Source of the DNA: Salmonirosea aquatica
GTDB taxonomy: Bacteria > Bacteroidota > Bacteroidia > Cytophagales > Spirosomataceae
Assembly (NCBI RefSeq): GCF_009296315.1
Contig: NZ_WHLY01000002.1
Span: 1,426,001 to 1,490,000, forward strand
Length of the DNA stretch: 64,000 nt
Direction of reading: 5' to 3'
Positions within the stretch are counted from its first letter, which is position 1, and each line of letters opens with the position of its first letter. The notes beneath the pieces are model-generated. The model searched no databases and was not told the origin of the DNA. It was given only the letters and a program-made list of their open reading frames with translations. Below, in pieces: positions 8,800 through 17,386 of the stretch. A program made the position numbers and the translations under genes.

Positions 8800-10281
8800 T
8801 TAGAGTGGATTCTGCACGATAGCAGCGTTGGAGTTGATCTCTCGACGAGGAATCAGAAACTCCCACATGGGATCTCCGGCAGGTACGTCAAAGATTACGG
8901 CTACGGCGGTGTTGTGGTTCGCACCATTACGGTTCAAAGGCTGATTCAGGCGTTTCAAATCCAGGAAGCGATGGCCTTCACCCCACAGTTCGATGCGGCG
9001 ATTGAAATAGATTTCTTCCAGCAGATCGGCACCCGTTTTGGTGGACATGACATAAGCGGGGTCGCGTACGCTCACCAGGTCAAACAGTACCTTGGCCGCC
9101 TCGGCATCCTTGCCTTGATTGGCCAGAGCTTCGGCCTGGATCAGATACATTTCGGCAGCCCGCATGTAGGGAATATCGCCCATAGTACTGGTAGCAGGAT
9201 TGGGCGGTAACCGGAACTTCTGGTTCATGTAAGGTACCCGCACGCCACCGGGAGGGGTAACGGCAGTAGCCGCCGTAGGAGCTTTCAACCACATTTTGGC
9301 ACGAACATCCGTCGATGGGATTTTATTGTAAAGCAGGCTGTTGATCGCCTTGGGCGTCTGCCGGTTTACCGAGGAGTTAAAATTACTCGAAATGTAGGAG
9401 TGGTACGCTCCAAAAAATTCGGACTGATCTTCCAAGTGGTCGAAGCCCCACATCCACTCGGGATTACCTACGTCGGAAAAGCCATCGAGATATTGCGCCG
9501 CAGACATCAACGGAAAGCCCTGACGGGCAGCGGCAGCATACGTGGCAGCAGCGGCCCAGTTCTGCTGAACCAGCGCCACGCGGGCTAACAATCCATTGGC
9601 TACTTCCTTGTTGATGTGTGACTTGGCAGCACGGGCCGAGGGTAGTAAGGCAACAGCCTCAGTCAAATCCTTGTTTATCTGCGCATATACCTCTTCTACG
9701 GTATTGCGCGGCAAGCCTTCGGTCGTCGGCTCGAGTACCAGGGGTACCCCCAGTTGTGCATTAGGCTTGGCAGCCGCATCGTAACGCTTGCCGTAGAGCT
9801 GCACCAGGTTGAAGTAGGAGAAGCCACGCAAAGCCAGCGCTTCGCCTTTCAACCGATCGCGGTCTTCCTGAGGCCCGGCGGCTCCGTCGATATTGGCAAT
9901 GATCAAATTGGCGTTACCGATCATCCGGTAGTACATTTCGTAAGGAAGCTGAGCCAGGTTCCCTTGGTCGGAGCGATGGCTGATCCAACGACCTTCGCCA
10001 AAATGCCAGTTGTTGGAAGAGTTGCCAAAAACCAGGTCCTCACCCAGCACGTCCAGCATGATCATCATGGCCGGATAACCGAAATGTCCTTGCGAACCAA
10101 GATAACGGACCACCATAGCCCGGTAAACACCATTGATGGCAGCGGAAATATTTTTTGTAGAAGCAAAGGCCGCACCAGAATCCACACTTGCTGTGGGGAT
10201 CGTATCGAGGTAGTCTTCGCTACAGGAAACCCCCAGCAGGCTAAGCATCGCTACGGATAGAAATATTATTTTCTTTTTCAT
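8800..10281 (-). CDS. SusD/RagB-family outer-membrane glycan-binding lipoprotein
   Basis: 493 aa. A signal peptide ends in LLGVSC, giving lipid-modified Cys20, followed by SEDYLDTIPTASVDSGAAF, a standard SusD opening. TPR-like helices follow (GEALALRGFSYFNLVQLYG; IKNKDLTEAV-type region) and the C-terminus has the usual ELWGEGHRFLDLKRL. SusD proteins cap the SusC pore at the cell surface and bind the oligosaccharide or peptide substrate. It is 39 bases downstream of the SusC gene in the same operon. No glycoside hydrolase is in this operon, so the substrate is not predictable. Confidence 0.93.
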   Translation of the reverse strand: MKKKIIFLSVAMLSLLGVSCSEDYLDTIPTASVDSGAAFASTKNISAAINGVYRAMVVRYLGSQGHFGYPAMMIMLDVLGEDLVFGNSSNNWHFGEGRWISHRSDQGNLAQLPYEMYYRMIGNANLIIANIDGAAGPQEDRDRLKGEALALRGFSYFNLVQLYGKRYDAAAKPNAQLGVPLVLEPTTEGLPRNTVEEVYAQINKDLTEAVALLPSARAAKSHINKEVANGLLARVALVQQNWAAAATYAAAARQGFPLMSAAQYLDGFSDVGNPEWMWGFDHLEDQSEFFGAYHSYISSNFNSSVNRQTPKAINSLLYNKIPSTDVRAKMWLKAPTAATAVTPPGGVRVPYMNQKFRLPPNPATSTMGDIPYMRAAEMYLIQAEALANQGKDAEAAKVLFDLVSVRDPAYVMSTKTGADLLEEIYFNRRIELWGEGHRFLDLKRLNQPLNRNGANHNTAVAVIFDVPAGDPMWEFLIPRREINSNAAIVQNPL

Positions 10282-10320
10282 AATTTGATGAATTGTAAAT
10301 TTTAAAATTAAGTCTGGTGC

Positions 10321-13300
10321 TTACAATGAGAAGGAAATACCCATGACCAGGCTTTTCTGCGAACTAAATGCGTTGTTGGAAATACCGTTGAAACTCTGCT
10401 GCACGTTCATACCCTTCCGGCGCGACTTGATGAAGAAGTTTTCCCCACTCACATACACCTGAGCGTTTTGCAAGAACAATTTAGAAGCAATGGTCTTGGG
10501 CAGGAAGTAGCCCAGCGTGACGGTACGAATGTTGAGGTAGCTGGCGTCGATCAGCCAACGATCCGACTGCGCATCGAAATCGGAAGTGCGGGCCGCATCC
10601 ATGCGGGGTACGTCGGTGATGTCACCGGGGTTCTGCCAGCGGTTCAGGATGTCCACGTGCTTGGCACTACCGTAGCCACCCGAGCTCATCAAACCCTGAT
10701 ACCCACTATCATACACTTTACCGCCGATTTGGTACACCAAGATACCGGATAGAGAGAGGCCCTTCCAGCTCAGCGTAGTCGTTACGCCACCCGACAGTTT
10801 GGGGATGGAGCTACCGTTGTAGTGATAGCGGGCGTTGTTGATGCTCGTCGTCAGGGTATCGCCCGTTTCAGTAATCTTGGAGTTAGCCGCTACGAAGGTT
10901 TCGGCCCGGTATAGGACTTCGCCGGTGGCCGGATCAATTCCTTTGTACTCACGCAGCCAGTAGTCGTAGATCGAGCTACCTTCTTTTAACTTTTTGGTAC
11001 CGTCGATGATCTCGGGGTTTTCCTCGGGCATTTTGGTAATCCGGTTCTTGAAAGAGGTGGCATTCAGTCCCAAAGTCCAGGTAAAGTCACCTTTGCGAAT
11101 CACATCGCCGCTCAGTTCCAACTCGATTCCCTTGTTGTACATGGTACCGATGTTACGAGTCTCCGTCTTGATACCCGCTGAGAGAGGCAGGGGTACATCA
11201 AAAATCAGGTTTGACGACTGACGGTTGAAATATTCCACCGTACCTGAAATCCGGCTGTTAAACAGGCCAAATTCTACCGCGGCATCGAAGGCATTGCTGG
11301 ATTCCCATTCGAGGTTGCGGTTACCCAGGCTCAACTGTAGAATTCCGGCCTCTCCGGCGTTGTTCCAGCCTAGCTCATAAAGGGGCTGCCAGGCATAGTA
11401 GCTGATGGAGGTACCATCTTGCGTATTGCCACCACCGTCGTTACCCGTTTGCCCATACGAACTTCTCAGCTTAAGCAGGCTAACGGCAGGAATCGCCTTG
11501 ATGAAGTCTTCCTGATCCAAACGCCAGGCACCGCTGATGGAGTAGAACGTTCCCCAGCGCGTATTCTTATAGAACTTGCTTGACCCGTCGCGACGGACCG
11601 ATGCCGACACAAAGTATTTCTCATTGTAATCGTAGTTGATCCGAGAGAAATACCCCTCTACCCGCCGGATATTGTAGCGGGAGTTCAGGTTGGTCGTGTT
11701 CGTAAAGTTGATCAATTCCACATCACCCTCTACCACCTGATTAGCGCGTGAACCCGTCAGGTTGTTGTCCGTTACCTGGAAGTTTTCGTGGCCCAACAGC
11801 ACGCCGATGCTATGGTTGCCAAAAGACTTGTCGTAGTTCAGCAGCTGGTTGAGGTTGTAGCTGGCAATATTCTCAAACTCATGGGTTGCGCGGCCAGCGG
11901 GTGCACCGTCACCGATTTCGGGGTTACCAAAAGTCACGTTGTTGATGTTGGTCAAATCTACCCCTATGTTGGTCGTGAATTTGAAATCCTTCAGAAATGA
12001 AATTTCCGCATAACCACGCGCGCCAATTACGTTACGACGGAAGAAATTCTGATTCTTGATCGTTTCGGCAATGGCATGGCGTCCACCAAACTGCGGGCGG
12101 TTGGGCAAGCCCAGGGCATTCAGGTTACCATAGTCGTAGCGGAGGCTACCGTCGGGCAGCGTCAGGAACTGGCGTGGATTGGCCGGATCGAACGCATAAA
12201 CCGGATAGATGGGGCCCATGTTGCGGGAGAAAAAGAAGGGGTTCACGAAAGTCGTGTTACCGCCCGCATCGGCCTGGTTGGACTTTGTAATGGTAGCCGA
12301 CAGGTTGGCTCCCGTTTTGAACCAGGAATTCATCTGGCTATTGACATTCATACGACCCGTAAAACGGTCGTAGTCCGAGCGGATCAAAAACCCTTTATCC
12401 CGCAAATACGACATCGAAATAAAGTAGTCCGTCTTGTCCTGAGCACCCGAAAAGCTCAAATTCACTTCGTCACGGCTGCCCTGACGCATGAGGGGTGCAG
12501 CCCAGTCCAGATCTTTGGGACTATAAATCAGATTGGCATTCGGATTCAGGGTACCATCTGTACTCACCAGGTCAGCTGCCGGTACATCATACACGTTGTA
12601 GCCTACCAGAGAAACCACCCGACCCGAAGCATCGGCATTGGCGGTAGGGATGGCTACCGGATTGGTAGCCCGGTAGGCGATACTGTTACGATAAGACTCC
12701 CACATCAGGGGGTAATAGTCGGCGGGTCCTACGCGATCATACTCGGGTAAACCCCTTGTATTCAAACCCTTCGTAAATTTTACATTGATTGTATTCTTAC
12801 CTTTCTGGCCTTTCTTGGTGGTTACCATCACTACGCCATTCGCGGCCCGCGCACCATACAGCGCGGTAGAGGCTGCATCTTTCAGAATTGTGATATTCTC
12901 GATATCCGAGGGGTTGAGGTTGGCGATGCTGGCTGTATAAGGGATACCATCCACCACATAGAGAGGATCGTTACCGGAAGAAATAGAGCCAAAACCCCGG
13001 ATACGGATTTCCGGAGAAGCACCCGGCTGGCCGCTACCCGCTGTGGTCTGCACCCCTGCCGTAGTACCGGCAATGGCCGAAGCCAGAGTCGTAATGGGCC
13101 TGACGGCGATTTTTTCCGCACTGATCGTTCCGGCTGAACCTGTGAATGAAGCTTTTTTGGAGCTACCAAAGGCCGTTACGATTACCTCTTCCAGGTTGGC
13201 TACATCGGGTGCCAGGCTTACATTGATGGTGCTCTGGGTACCTACCGTGACTTCTTTGGCCACAAAGCCTACAAAACTAAATTCCAGTTGTGCATTGCTA

Positions 13301-13497
13301 CCGGCAGCAATCCGGAAATTGCCATCGGTATCAGTCGTTGTTCCCCGGGTTGTTCCTTTCACCACTACACTCACACCTGGCAGCGCGCTGCCTCCGTCGT
13401 CGGTCACCTTGCCGGTGACCATATTGTCTTGTGCGTATCCTTGCCCTCCGGCTAGTACTGACCACACCAAAATGAAAAATAGGAAAGCTTTTTTCAT
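10321..13497 (-). CDS. SusC/RagA-family TonB-dependent transporter
   Basis: 1058 aa with a signal peptide ending around GQGYAQ. A carboxypeptidase-regulatory-like domain follows (TGKVTDDGGSALPGVSVVVKG, split here over residues 28-48), then a TonB-box-like EEVIVTAFG near residue 105. The plug domain contains DPLYVVDGIPY and NPSDIENITILKDAAS, and the SusC signature STALYGARAANGVVMVTTKKG follows. The remainder is a beta-barrel ending in LVMGISFSL. It imports the substrate delivered by the adjacent SusD. It is the first gene of a two-gene operon preceded by a long non-coding gap and divergent from a hybrid kinase that could be its regulator (inference only). Confidence 0.95.
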   Translation of the reverse strand: MKKAFLFFILVWSVLAGGQGYAQDNMVTGKVTDDGGSALPGVSVVVKGTTRGTTTDTDGNFRIAAGSNAQLEFSFVGFVAKEVTVGTQSTINVSLAPDVANLEEVIVTAFGSSKKASFTGSAGTISAEKIAVRPITTLASAIAGTTAGVQTTAGSGQPGASPEIRIRGFGSISSGNDPLYVVDGIPYTASIANLNPSDIENITILKDAASTALYGARAANGVVMVTTKKGQKGKNTINVKFTKGLNTRGLPEYDRVGPADYYPLMWESYRNSIAYRATNPVAIPTANADASGRVVSLVGYNVYDVPAADLVSTDGTLNPNANLIYSPKDLDWAAPLMRQGSRDEVNLSFSGAQDKTDYFISMSYLRDKGFLIRSDYDRFTGRMNVNSQMNSWFKTGANLSATITKSNQADAGGNTTFVNPFFFSRNMGPIYPVYAFDPANPRQFLTLPDGSLRYDYGNLNALGLPNRPQFGGRHAIAETIKNQNFFRRNVIGARGYAEISFLKDFKFTTNIGVDLTNINNVTFGNPEIGDGAPAGRATHEFENIASYNLNQLLNYDKSFGNHSIGVLLGHENFQVTDNNLTGSRANQVVEGDVELINFTNTTNLNSRYNIRRVEGYFSRINYDYNEKYFVSASVRRDGSSKFYKNTRWGTFYSISGAWRLDQEDFIKAIPAVSLLKLRSSYGQTGNDGGGNTQDGTSISYYAWQPLYELGWNNAGEAGILQLSLGNRNLEWESSNAFDAAVEFGLFNSRISGTVEYFNRQSSNLIFDVPLPLSAGIKTETRNIGTMYNKGIELELSGDVIRKGDFTWTLGLNATSFKNRITKMPEENPEIIDGTKKLKEGSSIYDYWLREYKGIDPATGEVLYRAETFVAANSKITETGDTLTTSINNARYHYNGSSIPKLSGGVTTTLSWKGLSLSGILVYQIGGKVYDSGYQGLMSSGGYGSAKHVDILNRWQNPGDITDVPRMDAARTSDFDAQSDRWLIDASYLNIRTVTLGYFLPKTIASKLFLQNAQVYVSGENFFIKSRRKGMNVQQSFNGISNNAFSSQKSLVMGISFSL

Positions 13498-14256
13498 GGG
13501 AAATCGTTTAAACTAATGAAAAAAATGAACTGGATTAAGTTAAAAATTGAACACAATAGAAAATAGAATAAAGACAGTAGTTAGCCAACAGAACATTGGG
13601 GTAACAATAATTACGAGGCAAATATAATTGCCTATTGTTGAAATCTGCCTTCCATTTTTAATTTTATTTTAATTTGCCGCCAGAGTTACGTTATTCAAAA
13701 TACAATCAACCTTTCTTCTGTAATCCTCTGTCGGGTCGGGTTTTCAGGCATCAAACTTTCAGGAATTCTTTTATGACGCTACCAACCAGTCGGGACTAAT
13801 AGCGGAAAACCGACTAACTGGCGCTATTTTTGCACAGAAATACTCCTTTACCCTACCCGATCAGCATGTGCCGGGCTAACTCCGTGCCTCCTGAATTCAA
13901 TGAATAGAAGTTTCAGCCTTTTGCCGCCCCTCATCCTGTTTTAAGGCTCAGTGGAGCAAGATCAAGATCTAATGCGTGCCTGCGGGCACGAACGTTTAGG
14001 TCTGATACCACAAAATAGCCGATTTTGGATACATATTGTCTCAAAATAATGAAAGCATATAGTTACCATCGGTTTGAAATATTAAACCATAATTCCAATA
14101 AATACTCTTCAATATCAGGAGAATGTACTATTTTTCCAACTGCATAACGAAAAGCTGTTCCAGAACACTGGACATGCTACCCGGCAAACCACTGTCCGAA
14201 CTCGCAGGGTCTGGATATTCCGTCAAAGCATACCGAAGCAGAAATTACCATTTTTT
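13498..14256. other. 759-base non-coding gap between SusC and the hybrid kinase
   Basis: No convincing reading frame is present. Visible elements are a TATATTTG box for the SusC gene, an imperfect inverted repeat (CCAGTCGG at 13786 with CCGACT and CTGG at 13810-13821), and a small perfect hairpin with a TGCG loop at 13975-13990. AT-rich stretches lie at 13500-13680 and 14040-14130. The gap has no GGTACC. It may hold operators for both genes or an unannotated RNA; neither can be shown. Confidence 0.5.
13619..13626 (-). promoter_or_regulatory. Candidate -7 box for the SusCD operon
   Basis: TATATTTG on the minus strand matches TAnnTTTG and would give a leader of about 115 bases before the SusC start. 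A TTG at the expected upstream spacing is not seen, so this is tentative. Confidence 0.35.
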
Positions 14257-17200
14257 ATGAACCACATACCTATTCCCGAGAACGAGAAAGAGCGATTGAG
14301 GGCCTTGAAAAATTACCATATTCTGGATACTCATCCGGAAGAGGAGTTTGATCGGCTCACCAAAATGGCCTCCATCGTGTGTGGAACGCCCATTTCGCTG
14401 ATCACGCTCCTGGATGAGGAGCGGCAGTGGTTTAAGTCCAATGTGGGAATGCATGTGGGTGAGGGACCGCGTCGGGATTCATTCTGTCAGTATGCGCTCA
14501 TGGAAGATGCTCTGATGGAGATAAAGGATACCTGGGAAGACGAGCGATTCGTTGATAATCCGCTGGTGACCGGCCCTCCCAATATGCGCTATTACGCCGG
14601 TTATCCACTTATCGACCCCGATGGTTACGCATTAGGCGCCTTCTGTGTCATCGACCGCGAACCTAATGAGCTGGATTGCCAGCAACAAAAGATCCTTGCT
14701 CTCCTGGCCGAAGAGGCCGTCTCCCAGATTGTGGCCCGTAAGGAAAAAATACTGCTTAAAAATTACGAAAAATTATTCCTCGAATCCATTGACATGATAG
14801 CCATTGGGGGCTCGGATGGTTACTTCAGGAAGATAAATCCGGCTTTCCACAAAACGCTTGGATGGACCGACAAGCAAATTATGAGCAGGCCCTTTTATAG
14901 CTTTATCCATCCTGACGATGTGGAAACCACCAAGTCGGTTCTCCATGCTTTGAATCAGGAAGGAAAAGTACTCAATTTCACGAACCGTTTCCGAACGCTA
15001 GGTGGAGAGTATAAATATTTACAATGGATCGCCACGCCGGATACCGAGAATGACAACCTATACGCCATTGGCCGCGACATCACGGAATACACCAAGATTC
15101 AGAACGAACTGATTCAGGTATCCGATTTTCACGAAAAGATCCTTAACGGTACCAACTATACTATTATTTCGACGGATACGCAGGGTACCATCACCACATT
15201 CAACCGCGGGGCTGAGATCATGCTTGACTACGATGCGACGGAAGTGGTGAACCGCATGAATCTGGTAGATTTCATTCAGGACAGGGTAGAGTTTGATACA
15301 TTACTCACAAAACCGAATTCGGCCGATACAGAAGCAGACTCCTGGACTTTCATCAAGAAAAACGGTACTCCGCTCGTAGTGGAACTCACGATTTCGGAAC
15401 TCGAAAGTGACGGCAAAGACATAACGGGCTACTTGGCAGTAGGGAAAGATATTACGACCCGGAATGCGGCCCTCAACCAGCTCGAAATAAGTGAAAGGCG
15501 GCATCGGGCGTTCTTTGAAAATTCGCAGAGCCTGATGTGCACACACGACCTGAAGGGCAATTTTCTGAGCATTAATCCCGCGGGTATCGAAATGATGGGA
15601 TATACCTTCGGAGAAATGCTGATCCGTAGCCTGCACGATATCGTTGTGCCGCAACACCGCGATGATATTGATATTTATTTGCAGGAAATTGCTAAAAACG
15701 GCAGCTTGAAGGGACTGATGCAAATACTGGATAAAGACGGTGAAAAAAGGACCTGGATGTACAACAACGTACTATCGGAGTTTGCCGATGGCCGTAAATA
15801 CGTGATCGGTAATGCCGTGGATCTGACCAGCCGGATCAATATGGAAAAGGAGCTACTGAAGGCAAAGGAAACGGCCGAACAAAACGCCCGGGCTAAGGAT
15901 ATTTTCCTGGCCAATATGAGTCACGAAATCAGGACGCCTATGAATGCGATTATGGGCTTCGCTAACCTATTGAATTATAAACCTTTAACCGAAGAGCAGA
16001 AGGAGTACGCCCAGAGTATATGTACCGCGAGCGAAAATCTCCTGGGCATTATCAATGATATTCTGGATCTGTCGAAGATTGAATCGGGGCATTTGACTAT
16101 TGAAGAAATCCCATTCAGCCTGAACGGGCTTATAAAAAATGTAAAGGCGGTACAGCAGCAGAAAGCCACCGAAAAAGGTCTGCGGCTGGACGTGTTTGTG
16201 GGAGATGCAGTCCCTGATTTCATGGTGGGCGATCCTACCCGGCTAAATCAGATTCTGCTAAACCTGGTCAGTAACGCCCTTAAATTCACTGAGAAGGGCT
16301 CGGTCAAGGTATTAGTTGAGCTTAAAGAAGAATCCCAGTCTGAATACGTGATCCGGTTCAGTGTCAGCGATACCGGCATTGGGATTCCGGAGGACAAGCT
16401 GACTACCATATTTGAGCGCTTCACGCAGGCCGATACCGACACAACCCGCAAGTACGGCGGCACGGGACTGGGACTCAGTATTTCAAAACTGTTGATCGAA
16501 CTTCAGAAAGGCAGCATTTCCGTCGAGAGCCGACTGAATGAAGGGTCCACCTTCTATTTTACCATGCCATTTAGAAAAGCACCCGAACAAGCCGCAGCTC
16601 AGGTGCAAGTCAAGCCAGCCCAGCCTGTAAGTGCGACGCGACTCAAGGTACTGCTTGTGGAAGACAACGTCCTTAATCAACGTCTGGCCACCCGGGTACT
16701 GGAAAATCTTGGTTTTGAACCTGACCTGGCCGAAAATGGCAAAATTGCTACCCAAAAAGTGGCACAAAATAACTACAATGTTATTTTAATGGATTTGCAA
16801 ATGCCCGAAATGGATGGTTATCAGGCGACCGAATTCATTCGTAACGAATTGAAAAGTACCGTTCCTATCATAGCCATGACTGCTCACTCGTTGGTGGGTG
16901 AGCGTGACAAATGTCTTACGGTCGGGATGGACGATTACTTACCCAAACCCTTTGTACCCGCCGATCTGTTCAATAAAATCACCACGCTGGCTACCGCGGA
17001 CGTACCGTCCGGCCATTCACTCGTGGACCTTACCTACCTGAACGAGATTTCAGGCAATAACAAGGAATTCGAACATGAAATGATCGAACTTTTTATCCAT
17101 CAGGCTCCCGCAGAATTGGAAATCATAGAAAAAGCTATCCGGGACGCCAACCATATGATAGTAGCCGAAGTAGCTCACAAGCTCAAATCCTCCTACTCAA

Positions 17201-17346
17201 TGCTGGGTATCCGGGACGATGGACTGGTGAAGGAGTTGGAGCATCAGGGTAATACCGAGGTACCCCTGCATGAAATCAGAGTCAATTATGAAAAGCTGGC
17301 CCAGATTACCCGGAAAGTAATCGAAGAACTGAAAAACCTGCCTTGA
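14257..17346 (+). CDS. Hybrid histidine kinase: GAF-PAS-PAS-PAS-HisKA-HATPase-REC-HPt
   Basis: 1029 aa and no membrane segment, so a cytoplasmic sensor. A GAF domain fills about residues 20-165 (CGTPISLITLLDEERQWFKS). Three PAS domains follow at about 170-290, 295-410 and 415-535. HisKA has the phosphoacceptor His556 in NMSHEIRTPMN. The ATPase shows NLVSNALKF, DTGIGIP and GGTGLGLSI. A receiver domain carries Asp846 (ILMDLQMPEMDG), and a C-terminal HPt domain carries His974 (AHKLKSS). All phosphorelay modules are therefore in one chain, with an output partner elsewhere. No response regulator lies next to it. The start ATG is preceded by a long gap. Confidence 0.92.
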   Translation: MNHIPIPENEKERLRALKNYHILDTHPEEEFDRLTKMASIVCGTPISLITLLDEERQWFKSNVGMHVGEGPRRDSFCQYALMEDALMEIKDTWEDERFVDNPLVTGPPNMRYYAGYPLIDPDGYALGAFCVIDREPNELDCQQQKILALLAEEAVSQIVARKEKILLKNYEKLFLESIDMIAIGGSDGYFRKINPAFHKTLGWTDKQIMSRPFYSFIHPDDVETTKSVLHALNQEGKVLNFTNRFRTLGGEYKYLQWIATPDTENDNLYAIGRDITEYTKIQNELIQVSDFHEKILNGTNYTIISTDTQGTITTFNRGAEIMLDYDATEVVNRMNLVDFIQDRVEFDTLLTKPNSADTEADSWTFIKKNGTPLVVELTISELESDGKDITGYLAVGKDITTRNAALNQLEISERRHRAFFENSQSLMCTHDLKGNFLSINPAGIEMMGYTFGEMLIRSLHDIVVPQHRDDIDIYLQEIAKNGSLKGLMQILDKDGEKRTWMYNNVLSEFADGRKYVIGNAVDLTSRINMEKELLKAKETAEQNARAKDIFLANMSHEIRTPMNAIMGFANLLNYKPLTEEQKEYAQSICTASENLLGIINDILDLSKIESGHLTIEEIPFSLNGLIKNVKAVQQQKATEKGLRLDVFVGDAVPDFMVGDPTRLNQILLNLVSNALKFTEKGSVKVLVELKEESQSEYVIRFSVSDTGIGIPEDKLTTIFERFTQADTDTTRKYGGTGLGLSISKLLIELQKGSISVESRLNEGSTFYFTMPFRKAPEQAAAQVQVKPAQPVSATRLKVLLVEDNVLNQRLATRVLENLGFEPDLAENGKIATQKVAQNNYNVILMDLQMPEMDGYQATEFIRNELKSTVPIIAMTAHSLVGERDKCLTVGMDDYLPKPFVPADLFNKITTLATADVPSGHSLVDLTYLNEISGNNKEFEHEMIELFIHQAPAELEIIEKAIRDANHMIVAEVAHKLKSSYSMLGIRDDGLVKELEHQGNTEVPLHEIRVNYEKLAQITRKVIEELKNLP

Positions 17347-17386
17347 CCGCCGGCCACCGATTTGGGGTACCTCTGTAAAAAATCGC

